From JAMXLO01 sp963696645 (GTDB taxonomy: Bacteria; Pseudomonadota; Alphaproteobacteria; Acetobacterales; Acetobacteraceae), in assembly GCA_963696645.1 (NCBI GenBank), contig CAVOKY010000007.1, forward strand, positions 1,364,001 to 1,428,000: a DNA stretch of 64,000 nt. Direction: 5' to 3'. Shown piece after piece: positions 26,154 through 35,042 of the stretch; position 1 is the stretch's first letter; the number at the start of each line of letters is the position of its first letter. The position numbers and the translations under genes are program-made. The notes beneath the pieces were generated by a model. The model saw only the letters and a list, made by a program, of their open reading frames with translations, did not search any database and was not told the DNA's origin.

Positions 26154-26351
26154 TCAGCGCGGAATGGTGGGCGCATTGTCCGGTGGACGGCGGTTCTCAT
26201 CGGCTTGTGGATCCACTGGAAGCTGACCGAGAGCGCCTTCCGGCAGGTCGTTCCGTTCACCGGGCAAGCTGTCCCGCGCGGACGCTATGCGCCGCTCGAC
26301 ACGACGCTTGCGAACGTTGCTCGCAACAGTTTCTCGATTCTCGTCGGGCAT
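26154..26351 (-). CDS. Small basic hydrophilic protein of unknown function
   Basis: A 65-aa protein, MPDENRETVASNVRKRRVER at the start, rich in Arg, Pro, Asp and Asn, with no membrane segment; probably disordered. ATG 26351 is preceded by GGAGTGATCA, a good ribosome site, which is the main evidence that it is real. It sits among stress genes, so it may be a desiccation or stress protein; that is inference. Confidence 0.6.
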   Translation of the reverse strand: MPDENRETVASNVRKRRVERRIASARDSLPGERNDLPEGALGQLPVDPQADENRRPPDNAPTIPR

Positions 26352-26465
26352 TGATCACTCCTGCTTCGAAGCGGAACGGGCCGCCCAGCATTTGCTGGAC
26401 GACCCGCACGAGATCAACTGAAACCAATCCCAATGGAGATCGGCCTTGGCCGATCCCCAGCCGGC

Positions 26466-26747
26466 TCAGTGCCGATTGCCCTCGCTGTGCTGGCCGCTCT
26501 GTTGGCCGCCCTTGCGGCCAGCCTCGGAGGCACGCTCGCGATCCTGGGCGAAGTTGCCGCGATTGTTGTCGGCACCACCGCCACCATGGCTGTTCTCGCC
26601 GCCCTTGCGTCCCGCTTCGGCCGCCCGCTCCCGGTCGCTGGCGAAATTGCCGGAGCCCGGCTGCCCACCGCCCTGACCCGCTCGCGCTGGCTTATCGCGG
26701 TTCTGGTCGGGGTCACTGGGATTACCCGTGTGTCGCTGTTCGGCCAT
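26466..26747 (-). CDS. KGG-repeat stress-induced protein
   Basis: A 93-aa very hydrophilic protein with two copies of a repeat: GNFASDRERAAEAGRKGG and GNFAQDRERASEAGRKGG. This is the KGG motif of general-stress proteins such as GsiB/YciG. ATG 26747 was chosen over an upstream one because MAEQRHTGNPSDPDQNRDK matches the usual start. An antisense hydrophobic frame over the same bases is a GC-rich shadow. Confidence 0.88.
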   Translation of the reverse strand: MAEQRHTGNPSDPDQNRDKPARAGQGGGQPGSGNFASDRERAAEAGRKGGENSHGGGGADNNRGNFAQDRERASEAGRKGGQQSGQHSEGNRH

Positions 26748-27039
26748 TGCTCGTATCCTTCTTTCAGTCTGCGACGGGCTCGCCCGTCCGAACTTCAACG
26801 ACCGCAATGGCGCCGGGTTGTGTTCACGATTGCCGTGAGAATTCCTGCATGAATGTAATCATCCGCCGCGCATCTACCGACGCTCGCGATGATCGGCACG
26901 CGCGTGCCATGCCATGGTTGCGTCGCGAACGTGCATCTACAGATACGTTCTGTGAACGATACAATGCTCTGCGATTCGTCTATGTGCAGATGTCATCACT
27001 GCGCGTCAGCCTGACGAAACCGACACGGTGCCTAGGCGA

Positions 27040-28296
27040 TCACCAATCGTTGACTGGTCGTCCCCCGGCCGACCCACGGAAGCTCGCCAACGCCGGCCGC
27101 AGCATCTGGTGCTGGCGCAGCACAAGCGACCCGACCAGGACAAGATTGACCAGATTGAACACGATCCCAGTGGCGAATGCCGCACCGTAAAAGCCGTAAT
27201 GATCGTAGATCACGCCGGCAAGCCAGCCGCCAGCCGCCATCCCGGAACCACTGAACAGCAGCAATGTCGGCACGCGCCATGCCGCCTCGGACGCCGGGAA
27301 CAGTTCACGCACGGCCAGCACATAGGCGGGGATCATGCCGCTGAACCCCAGTCCGAAGACGCTCGCCACAGCGAACAGCCCGGCCTCGTTTCGCGTCAGG
27401 AGGAAGCCGACCATCGCGACGATCTGGCATGACGAGCCCGCCAGTACCGTGCGAAGTCCACCGATCCGGTCCGATATCCAACCCCAGAACTGACGGCTGA
27501 CGAAGGCACAGCAAAGCAACACCGACAACATGGCGGCGCCGTGCGCGGGCGAGATGCCCAGGTCGGAGCACAACGCAACAAGATGGGCCTGTGGCATCGC
27601 CATCGGTACGCAGCACATGAACGCCGCCATGGCGAGCAGCGCCAGTGCAAGATTGGCCGGCATCCCGAGCACCCGCGCGTCCCCGTGCTCACCGTGCGCA
27701 GCGACCGCGGGGTGCGACGTCTCGGGTGGGGCGCGCAGAATCAGGAGGGCCAGCGGCACGACCGACACGACCTCGAGGACGGCGAATATCGTCATTGTCC
27801 CGCGCCAGCCGAACATCGTGATGCCGCGTTCGAACACTGACGGCCAGATGGCGCCGGCGACATATTGTCCGCTGGAGATCAGCGCCAGCGCGGCGCCCCG
27901 CCTGCGGTCGAACCAGCGGCTGACATAGATGTACAGCGGCGCATTGATGCCGGCATTGCCGAGCAAGCCGATGAACAGGCCATGCCCCACCCAGAGCCGC
28001 CATGCGCTGTGCCCGGTGGAAAATACCAGACCGATGCCGATCATCACCGCGCCGAATGCCACGGTCCATCGCACGCCGACGCGATCTGCGATGCGTCCCA
28101 TCGCGATGCCGCCGACCGCCGCGCCCAGCCAGGCCAGCGAATAGGCCGCCGCAGGAACCGAGCGCGCGCTGCCCAGTTCGCCGGCGATCTGCTTCAGTGC
28201 CACCACTGCAACGAACGGCGCGCCATAGGCGATCGACATCACGCCGAGTGCGGTGAACGCAACCACCCACGACGTGCGCGTTTCAATGCTGGTCAT
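27040..28296 (-). CDS. Major facilitator superfamily transporter
   Basis: A 418-aa, twelve-helix transporter. MFS motif A is seen after helix 2 (GRIADRVGVRWTVAFGAV), and a related loop in the second half (WGWISDRIGGLRTVLAGS). The style, with long SxxxGxxxG helices, is that of the oxalate/formate or monocarboxylate-type antiporters. Substrate cannot be told. Stands alone between a stress cluster and a hairpin repeat. Confidence 0.85.
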   Translation of the reverse strand: MTSIETRTSWVVAFTALGVMSIAYGAPFVAVVALKQIAGELGSARSVPAAAYSLAWLGAAVGGIAMGRIADRVGVRWTVAFGAVMIGIGLVFSTGHSAWRLWVGHGLFIGLLGNAGINAPLYIYVSRWFDRRRGAALALISSGQYVAGAIWPSVFERGITMFGWRGTMTIFAVLEVVSVVPLALLILRAPPETSHPAVAAHGEHGDARVLGMPANLALALLAMAAFMCCVPMAMPQAHLVALCSDLGISPAHGAAMLSVLLCCAFVSRQFWGWISDRIGGLRTVLAGSSCQIVAMVGFLLTRNEAGLFAVASVFGLGFSGMIPAYVLAVRELFPASEAAWRVPTLLLFSGSGMAAGGWLAGVIYDHYGFYGAAFATGIVFNLVNLVLVGSLVLRQHQMLRPALASFRGSAGGRPVNDW

Positions 28297-28406
28297 CGTG
28301 CCGGTTGCCTCGCCGTCCTGGTCCCCGCAACCACTGTGTCACTGCCACAGCAGCGGGCGTCAAGTCAGCCGGCACCGCAGGGCAATCGGGTGAATAGTGG
28401 AAGGTC

Positions 28407-28460
28407 AGGGCTCCGCCCTTGGCGGGAGTCCAGAGGGCAGCGCCCTCTGGGTGGAGTGCG
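28407..28460. repeat. Intergenic hairpins of the same class as at 121-346
   Basis: AGGGC-tcc-GCCCT (28407-28419) and the 9-bp stem CCAGAGGGC/GCCCTCTGG (28430-28450), followed by GTGCGGGGCGAAGTCC, which resembles the flanks at 120-160. They separate the MFS gene and the kinase gene, both on the minus strand. The rest of 28297-28551 shows no gene. Confidence 0.75.
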
Positions 28461-28551
28461 GGGCGAAGTCCAGCACCGATGGGGCCGCACCGAGAGCGCC
28501 ACAAAGTGGGTTCTCGATGCTCTCTGTGTGGACCCGGGCTTGCTTGCTGAA

Positions 28552-30645
28552 TTACTGCCGGGTCACGCCGCCGTGCCGCGCCGGCGCATTCCGCAGCGCA
28601 CGCTCCAACCGCACCGCCAGGTCGGACATGCGGTAGGGCTTGTGGATCATGTCCTCGCCCTCCAGGCCGTCATGGTAGGCCCGCAGATCCGGATAGCCTG
28701 TCGCGAACAGCACCGGCACCTGGCCGCGTCGCTCCCGCACCGCGCGCGCAACGTCGACGCCACTGAGCCCAGGCATAGCAACATCGGCCAGCAGCAGATC
28801 GAACGATTCGCCACGATCCAGCACATCCATCGCCGCACGCCCATCCTCAGCTGCGACCACCCGATAGCCGAGCTCGTCGAGCATCATCACCACCAACTCG
28901 CGCACATCGACATCGTCATCAACGACGAAGATTGTCGCACGCTCGCTCGCACCCACTGGCGTGTCGGAGATTTCATGGTCCGGCTGCACGACCATGCCGC
29001 TGGCCCGCGGCAGGTAAACACGAACGATCGTGCCTTCTCCCGGAGCACTCTGCAGTCTGACGGTTCCACCGGACTGCTTGGCGAAGCCGTACACCTGCGA
29101 CAGCCCGAGCCCAGTACCTTTCCCCAAATCCTTCGTGGTAAAGAATGGCTCGAATGCGCGCGCCTGGATCTCCGGCGACATGCCCGTGCCGTTGTCGGCC
29201 ACCGCAATGACCACGTATGCGCCATCCATCAATTCATCGCGCAACTCCGGCCTCACATGCGGCAACGACTGCGTCTCGACGCTCAGCGTGCCATCGTTCG
29301 CCATCGCGTCCCGCGCGTTGATCGCGAGATTGAGGATCACCAGTTCGAGCTGCGTTGGGTCGACAAAGGCCGGCGGCACGTCGTCCGCCAGGCGCGTCGT
29401 CACCTGAACCGTTGCGCCGATCGTTCGCACCAGCAGGTCCTGCATGCCAGAGACGAGCCGGTTGATATCCACCGGCTCCGGCGCAAGCCGCTGACGCCGT
29501 GAGAACGCCAGTAGCTGCTGCGTGAGGCGAGCGCCTCGTTCGGCTGCATGCCTTGCGTTCACCACGAAGCGCAGCAGGCGTTCGTCGGACGTGCGCTGGG
29601 AAATCATTTCCACACTCGCCAGCACCGCAGTCAGCAGATTGTTGAAGTCGTGCGCGACACCGCCGGTAAGCTGGCCCACCGCCTCCATCTTCTGCGCCTG
29701 CGCCAGGGCTGCCTCAGCCTTCTCGCGCTCCAGCATCTCGCGCTGGAGCCACGCCGTACGCTCCACGACTAGCCGCTCCAGCTCCTCGCGGCTTTTCGCC
29801 AGCGTCTCACGCGCCATCACGCTGTCGTGGATATCCGTGCAACTACCGAACCAGCGAATGATGCGACCGGTTCTCTCATCGCGCACCGGCAGGGCTCGGC
29901 AGGCGAACCAGCGATGCCCATTGACCGCGGAGCGCAGGCGAAACTCCGCGTGGAATGGCGCGCCGGTGCGCAACGATCGCTGCCACTGCGATAGAGCGGC
30001 CTCGCGATCATCCGCATGCAACAACCCGGCCCAGCCGTCCGTCGTTTCTTCTGCCGGAGACACGCCGGTGACCGCCTGCCAACGCGCATTGAAATAGTCG
30101 TGCACGCCATCCGCGCGCGTCGACCAGACCGGCTGCGGCATTCCCTCGGCGATGGCGCGGAACTTGGCCTCGCTTTCGTAGACTGCGGCGGCGGCACGCT
30201 CCCGCTCGATCAGGAACGCCTCGGCCTCGCGCTGCCTGCGACGAGCTCGAAACGCGGCGCGGACCGCACTGACCAGAGTCACCGGGTGCAACGGTCGCTC
30301 AAGCACCGTGACATTGCCGAGTAGTTCGGCAAGCCGGCTGACAAGCTGTGTATCACCGCGATAACCGCGGTTACGGAACGCCAGCAGGACGAACGGAAAG
30401 TCGGACCACGGCGGCTGCGCTTCGATCCATTGCGACAGCCCACGTGTGTCGACGCTGAGCAATGCCTCCTGCGCAATGATCGCACTGGTCCCCGCCTGCA
30501 ATTCGAGCGCACGCACCAGCGCCGGCAGACTGCTGCATACCGCCGCGCCGATCCCCGCCTTTTCCAGCATCAGTGATATCACCGAGGTGTCGCGCCCGGC
30601 GGGTGCGAGCACCAGTACGCGGTCGCCTTCCACGCCTTCACTCAT
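28552..30645 (-). CDS. Hybrid sensor histidine kinase with N-terminal pseudo-receiver, PAS, and C-terminal receiver
   Basis: A 697-aa protein. Residues ~8-135 look like a receiver fold (RVLVLAPAGRDTSVISLMLE, ending TVLERPLHPVTLVSAVRAAF) but lack the phospho-Asp, so a pseudo-receiver. A PAS domain follows (FRAIAEGMPQPVWSTRADG), a coiled linker, the phospho-His in GGVAHDFNNLLTAV, an ATPase domain (NLAINARDAM, GTGMSPEI, GKGTGLGLSQVYG), and a true receiver (VVDDDVDVREL; phospho-Asp in LLADVAMPG). The gene starts 22 bases after the kaiC-like gene, so they form an operon. ATG 30645 was preferred; in-frame GTGs at 30666 and 30684 are possible. Confidence 0.88.
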   Translation of the reverse strand: MSEGVEGDRVLVLAPAGRDTSVISLMLEKAGIGAAVCSSLPALVRALELQAGTSAIIAQEALLSVDTRGLSQWIEAQPPWSDFPFVLLAFRNRGYRGDTQLVSRLAELLGNVTVLERPLHPVTLVSAVRAAFRARRRQREAEAFLIERERAAAAVYESEAKFRAIAEGMPQPVWSTRADGVHDYFNARWQAVTGVSPAEETTDGWAGLLHADDREAALSQWQRSLRTGAPFHAEFRLRSAVNGHRWFACRALPVRDERTGRIIRWFGSCTDIHDSVMARETLAKSREELERLVVERTAWLQREMLEREKAEAALAQAQKMEAVGQLTGGVAHDFNNLLTAVLASVEMISQRTSDERLLRFVVNARHAAERGARLTQQLLAFSRRQRLAPEPVDINRLVSGMQDLLVRTIGATVQVTTRLADDVPPAFVDPTQLELVILNLAINARDAMANDGTLSVETQSLPHVRPELRDELMDGAYVVIAVADNGTGMSPEIQARAFEPFFTTKDLGKGTGLGLSQVYGFAKQSGGTVRLQSAPGEGTIVRVYLPRASGMVVQPDHEISDTPVGASERATIFVVDDDVDVRELVVMMLDELGYRVVAAEDGRAAMDVLDRGESFDLLLADVAMPGLSGVDVARAVRERRGQVPVLFATGYPDLRAYHDGLEGEDMIHKPYRMSDLAVRLERALRNAPARHGGVTRQ

Positions 30646-30667
30646 CGATGCGCCCGATGCAGACACA

Positions 30668-32182
30668 TCATTGGCCGTCGACACGTGAGCGCAACAGGCT
30701 CGACGACGCACCCGAAAAAGTCGGCACACCTGTCAACACGCCGTGGAACTCCGTGAGCGGCTGGCCGATTCGGATGCCCTTGCTGTCGATGCGGTATTCG
30801 CGGATCAGCGCCTCGTGCCTGCCGGTGCGCTTCTTCAGGACCGATACCGCGCGACGTATGCAGCCTTCGGTCTCGAAGAAGCGCAGCAAAATCACCGTGT
30901 CGCTGACATATGTCAGTTCGACCGGGCTTTGCAGCGGACCGACCAGACCTTGCTGCGCGAGCACCAGAAGCGTGATCACGCCGCGTTGATTGAGATAGGT
31001 CAGCAGTTCGTGAATTTGCAGGATCATGAAGCTTTCTTCAGGCATGGCACTCTGGTAGCCGTTCAGGCTGTCCAGCACGACCAGCTTGACGCCTTCCTGT
31101 TCGACATAGCGTCGCACCAGCGCTGACAACTCTCCTGGTGGAAACTCTGCCGGATCGACCTGCTCGATCACCAGTTTTTCCGTCGCGATGTGCGGCACCA
31201 GATCCATGCCGATGCCGGCCGCACGCCGCAACATGACGTGCCGCGCCTCATCGAACACCACGACCAGTGCCTTGTGTGCGTCCTGCACGAACTTGGTGAC
31301 GTATTGCAGGGTCATCGCCGACTTGCCGCACCCCGATGGGCCCATGATCAAGGTGCCGGTACCGTAGTCGAGTCCCCCGCCCAACAGGTCATCGAGTTCT
31401 GCGACGCCGCTCCTGGCCGAAGCGTCGGGAATGCCGTCGCCGCGATAATCTGCGGCCACCAGGCGAGGGAACAGCCTGATGCCGCCCTTGCGGATCACGA
31501 AATCATGAAACCCGCCGCGAAAGTGCCGGCCCCGCATCTTGGAGATACGCAGCCGCCGGCGTTCCGTGCCGTATTGCGCGGCGAGTTGCTCCAACCGGAT
31601 CACACCATGCACCAGGCTGGGAAGACTGAGCTCCTCCTCCGACCTGGTCAGATCGTCCAGCAGCAGGGCGGTTGAATCGTGCATGGCGAAGTAATGCTTC
31701 AACGCCAGTATCTGCCGCCGGTAACGCAGCGCGCCCTGCGCCAGCAGACGAATTTCCGCCAGGCTGTCGAACACCACGCGCGACGGTCGGTATGCCTCGA
31801 TTTCCGCCATCACCATGCTGATGGTCTCGCCCAGCTCCAGATCTGCGCTGTAAACCACGGATTGCTCCTGCTCGCGATCGAGGCTGAGCTCGGGCGGAAT
31901 CAGCTCGCAGATCTTTATCGCGTCCAGCGACCAGCCATGCGTCGAGGCGACATGCAGCAGCTCATTCTTGCTTTCCGACAGCGTAACGTAGAGGCAGCGC
32001 TCGCCGTTGACGCAGCCCTGCAACAGGAACTGCAGTGCGAGAGTGGTCTTGCCGGTGCCGGGTTGTCCCTCGACCAGGTGAATGCGGTTGCCGGCGTAAC
32101 CACCCGCCAGAATGTCATCGAGGCCATCCACGCCGGTGCTCACTTCCGTTGCGCCGGCCATCGGTTTGGTTGCAGTGTCCAT
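30668..32182 (-). CDS. kaiC: KaiC-like double-domain RecA-type ATPase
   Basis: A 504-aa protein of two KaiC/RadA domains. Walker A motifs: GQPGTGKTT (39-47) and GPSGCGKSA (281-289). Walker B-type strands: RVVFDSLAE and LVVLDSLNG. Catalytic acidic pairs SE (69-70) and DE (311-312) correspond to the EE positions of cyanobacterial KaiC. The phosphorylation loop reads LTYVSDTVILL, so the S431/T432 pair of Synechococcus would be T424/Y425. A strong AGGAGA precedes the ATG. No kaiA or kaiB is present. Such solitary KaiC proteins pair with histidine kinases in stress or redox signalling. Confidence 0.88.
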   Translation of the reverse strand: MDTATKPMAGATEVSTGVDGLDDILAGGYAGNRIHLVEGQPGTGKTTLALQFLLQGCVNGERCLYVTLSESKNELLHVASTHGWSLDAIKICELIPPELSLDREQEQSVVYSADLELGETISMVMAEIEAYRPSRVVFDSLAEIRLLAQGALRYRRQILALKHYFAMHDSTALLLDDLTRSEEELSLPSLVHGVIRLEQLAAQYGTERRRLRISKMRGRHFRGGFHDFVIRKGGIRLFPRLVAADYRGDGIPDASARSGVAELDDLLGGGLDYGTGTLIMGPSGCGKSAMTLQYVTKFVQDAHKALVVVFDEARHVMLRRAAGIGMDLVPHIATEKLVIEQVDPAEFPPGELSALVRRYVEQEGVKLVVLDSLNGYQSAMPEESFMILQIHELLTYLNQRGVITLLVLAQQGLVGPLQSPVELTYVSDTVILLRFFETEGCIRRAVSVLKKRTGRHEALIREYRIDSKGIRIGQPLTEFHGVLTGVPTFSGASSSLLRSRVDGQ

Positions 32183-32385
32183 CGGTTCTCCTGCAGCAAT
32201 TCACCGACAGCCCGCTAAGCGGAAATCCGGGCGAATTCGTGTCTTGCACCCAATGGTTCGGCGTTGCCGGCGGGGGTGCCAATTCATAACCCGTTGAGCC
32301 CGCCGTGGGCGCAGGAGTGTGCCTTAGCGTCGGGCCACGGTCGTGGTAGAATCACGCTTTCGCGACCACTGAAAGGGCCGCAGCC

Positions 32386-33777
32386 ATGCTCGATCATCCC
32401 GCCCCACCCGGCAACGCCAGCCTGTCCGCGCGCGACATCGCCTACCACATGCACCCATTCACCAACATGCGGCGGCTCGAGAGCGAAGGTCCCTTCGTCA
32501 TCATACGCGGCGACGGCATTCGTGTGTTCGATGAAGCCGGCCGCGACTACATCGACGCAATGGCGGGCCTGTGGTGTACCAGCCTCGGCTTCAGCGAGAA
32601 GCGCCTGGCCGAAGCGGCCTACCGGCAGATGCTGGAACTGCCCTACGCGTCCACTTTCGGCCAACGCTCGCATCCCACGGTGATCGAACTGGCGGAGCGG
32701 CTGATCTCGCTCATGCCGGTGCCGATGTCGAAGGTGTTCTTCAACAACTCCGGCTCCGAGGCGAACGACACTGCGGCGAAGCTGGTCTGGTATTACAACA
32801 ATGCGATCGGCCGCCCGCGCAAGAAGAAGATCATCGGCCGGATGAAGGGCTATCACGGTGTGACGATCGGCGCCGGCAGCCTGTGCGGATTGCCCTATGT
32901 GCACCAAGACTTCGACCTGCCGATCCCCAACGTCCGCCACACCGACTGCCCGCATTACTGGCGTTACGGCAAGCCGGGCGAGACCGAGGAGGATTTCGCT
33001 ACGCGCATGGCGGACAACCTGGACTCGCTGATCCAGCGCGAAGGTCCGGATACCGTCGCCGCGTTCATTGCCGAACCAGTGCAAGGCGCCGGCGGTGTCG
33101 TGATCCCGCCGCGCACCTACTTCGCCAAAGTGCAGGACGTGCTACGTCGTTACGACGTTCTGTTCATCGCGGACGAGGTGATCTGCGGGTTCGGACGCAC
33201 CGGCAATATGTTCGGCTGTGAGACCTTCGGCATCGACCCCGACATCCTGACCTGCGCCAAGGCGCTATCGTCGTCATACCTGCCGATCTCCGCCACGGTG
33301 ATCAACGAAAAGCTGTACCAGGGCCTGGCAACGCAGGCCGACAAGAACGGCAGCTTCATCCATGGCTTCACCTATTCCGGCCATCCGGTCTGCGCCGCAG
33401 TCGCACTGGAGACACTGAAGATCTACGAGGAGCGCGACATCGTCGGTCACGTGCGTGCGATCTCGCCGCAGTTCCTGTCGGGTGTGCGCCGCTTCGCCGA
33501 TCATCCGTTGGTCGGCGAGGTGCGCGCCATCGGCCTGATGGCCGGCATCGAACTGGTGCGCGACAAGTCAACCAAGCAGCCGTTCGACGCCAAGGCCGGC
33601 GTTGGCATATTCTTCGAAACGCAAGCGCGCGAGGCGGGGTTGTTGATGCGCGGCCGCGGCGAGCAATTGGTGCTGAGCCCGCCACTGATCATTACGCCGG
33701 CGGAGATCGACGACCTGCTGGGCCGACTGGCGGGTGCGCTGGACGCGACAGCGAAGTTCGCCGCTACGCTGTCGTGA
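32386..33777 (+). CDS. Class III aminotransferase (omega-amino acid / diamine:pyruvate type)
   Basis: This 463-aa protein has DYIDAMAGLWCTSLGF, FNNSGSEANDTAAKL, KGYHGVTIGAGSL, IAEPVQGAGGVVIPP, the Asp of IADEVICGFGRTG, and GFTYSGHPVCAAVALETL. The PLP Lys is in LTCAKALSSSYLP. This is closest in style to putrescine/beta-alanine/taurine:pyruvate aminotransferases. Its stop overlaps the GTG of the following FAD oxidase gene, indicating one pathway, most likely polyamine or omega-amino-acid catabolism. Confidence 0.9.
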   Translation: MLDHPAPPGNASLSARDIAYHMHPFTNMRRLESEGPFVIIRGDGIRVFDEAGRDYIDAMAGLWCTSLGFSEKRLAEAAYRQMLELPYASTFGQRSHPTVIELAERLISLMPVPMSKVFFNNSGSEANDTAAKLVWYYNNAIGRPRKKKIIGRMKGYHGVTIGAGSLCGLPYVHQDFDLPIPNVRHTDCPHYWRYGKPGETEEDFATRMADNLDSLIQREGPDTVAAFIAEPVQGAGGVVIPPRTYFAKVQDVLRRYDVLFIADEVICGFGRTGNMFGCETFGIDPDILTCAKALSSSYLPISATVINEKLYQGLATQADKNGSFIHGFTYSGHPVCAAVALETLKIYEERDIVGHVRAISPQFLSGVRRFADHPLVGEVRAIGLMAGIELVRDKSTKQPFDAKAGVGIFFETQAREAGLLMRGRGEQLVLSPPLIITPAEIDDLLGRLAGALDATAKFAATLS

Positions 33778-35036
33778 CGCGACTGCCGGCGCCGCCGAGC
33801 CTGTACGCCGAGACGGCGCGGCCCGCTGCCGATACGCCGCCGCTGGATGGCGACCGGCGGGTCGATGTGTGTGTGATCGGCGGCGGGTTCACCGGGCTAT
33901 CCGCCGCGTTGCATCTTGCTGAGCAAGGCGTCGATGTCGCGGTGCTGGAGGCGCACGAGCCAGGCTGGGGTGCGTCGGGCCGCAATGGGGGGCAGGTCAA
34001 TCCGGGGTTGAAGCACGATCCCGATCAGGTGGTGGCGGATTTCGGCGCTGATCTCGGCGGCCGTATGGTCGCGCTGTCCGGCGATGCACCGAACGTGGTG
34101 TTCCGGCTGATCGAGCGCCACCAGATCGAATGCGACGCGCTGCAATCAGGCACGTTGCGTGCCGCGCTGGGCGCGCGCGATGCCGTGGGGGTTCGCGCAT
34201 CAGCGACGCAGTGGGTGCGTCGTGGCATGCCGGTTGAATTGCTGGAGGGCGATGCGGCGCGGCAGGCAACCGGCACCGGCCGTTATGTCTGTGCCATGCT
34301 GGACCGTCGTGGCGGACAGGTGAATCCACTCGGCTATGCGCGCGGTCTCGCACAGGCAGCGATGCAGATGGGCGCTGCGGTTTGTGGCAGCACGCCGGCA
34401 CTGTCAGCGCAGCGTATTGGCGGCGTGTGGCAGGTGCGGACGCCGACCGGCACCGTGCGCGCCGAAAAGCTGATTCTGGCGACCAACGGCTACACCGATG
34501 GTCTGTGGCCCGGGCTGCGACGCAGCATCGTACCGGTGTTCAGCGCGATCGTTGCCAGTGAACCAATGCCAGGCGCGACCATGCCGACGCGATCGGCACT
34601 GTACGAGATGGGCCAGGTAACCGTGTATTACCGCGTTGATGGCGGCAACCGTATGCTGATGGGCGGTCGCAGTCACCAGCGCGACATCGGCGAACCGCAC
34701 GAACTGCAATACCTGATCGACTACGCGGTGCGACTGTGGCCGGCACTTCGCGATGCGCGGTGGACGCATGGGTGGAGCGGCCAGCTCGCCATCACGCCGG
34801 ACCACTACCCCCACGTGCATGAACCCGACGAGTCGGTGCTGGTGTGTCTTGGCTACAACGGCCGCGGCGTGGCGATGAGTACCGCGATGGGCCCGCAACT
34901 GGCGCGCCGCGTGCAGGGGGGCGACATCGACATGCCGATCACCACGCTGAAGGAAATCCCGTTCCACGGCTTATGGCGGTCAGCAGTGAAGGCGCGCATC
35001 GTCTACGGCCGCATTCGGGATTATCTCGGACTGTGA
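33774..35036 (+). CDS. FAD-dependent amine/amino-acid oxidase (PuuB-like DAO family)
   Basis: A 420-aa flavoenzyme. The dinucleotide motif VDVCVIGGGFTGLSAALHLAE is near residue 30, followed by WGASGRNGGQVNPGLK, where the Arg-Asn-Gly-Gly contacts FAD. The C-terminal FAD loop GYNGRGVAMSTAMG is near 360. The closest known type is gamma-glutamylputrescine oxidase, which would convert a (gamma-glutamylated) diamine to the aldehyde; with the adjacent transaminase this gives a plausible putrescine route. GTG 33774 overlaps the upstream TGA (GTGA). Confidence 0.88.
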   Translation: MTRLPAPPSLYAETARPAADTPPLDGDRRVDVCVIGGGFTGLSAALHLAEQGVDVAVLEAHEPGWGASGRNGGQVNPGLKHDPDQVVADFGADLGGRMVALSGDAPNVVFRLIERHQIECDALQSGTLRAALGARDAVGVRASATQWVRRGMPVELLEGDAARQATGTGRYVCAMLDRRGGQVNPLGYARGLAQAAMQMGAAVCGSTPALSAQRIGGVWQVRTPTGTVRAEKLILATNGYTDGLWPGLRRSIVPVFSAIVASEPMPGATMPTRSALYEMGQVTVYYRVDGGNRMLMGGRSHQRDIGEPHELQYLIDYAVRLWPALRDARWTHGWSGQLAITPDHYPHVHEPDESVLVCLGYNGRGVAMSTAMGPQLARRVQGGDIDMPITTLKEIPFHGLWRSAVKARIVYGRIRDYLGL

Positions 35037-35042
35037 GCGCAG

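Noticed and set aside
26433..26852. Hydrophobic plus-strand frame resembling a membrane protein
   Set aside because: It is the antisense reading of the KGG repeat gene; Ala/Leu runs come from the reverse complement of Gly/Arg codons.
26920..26960. EcfG-like GAAC-N15-CGTT on the plus strand
   Set aside because: Spacing and first box are off consensus and no gene follows on that strand.
27865..29502. 545-codon plus-strand frame over the MFS and kinase genes
   Set aside because: Composition and lack of motifs mark it as the complement of the real minus-strand genes.
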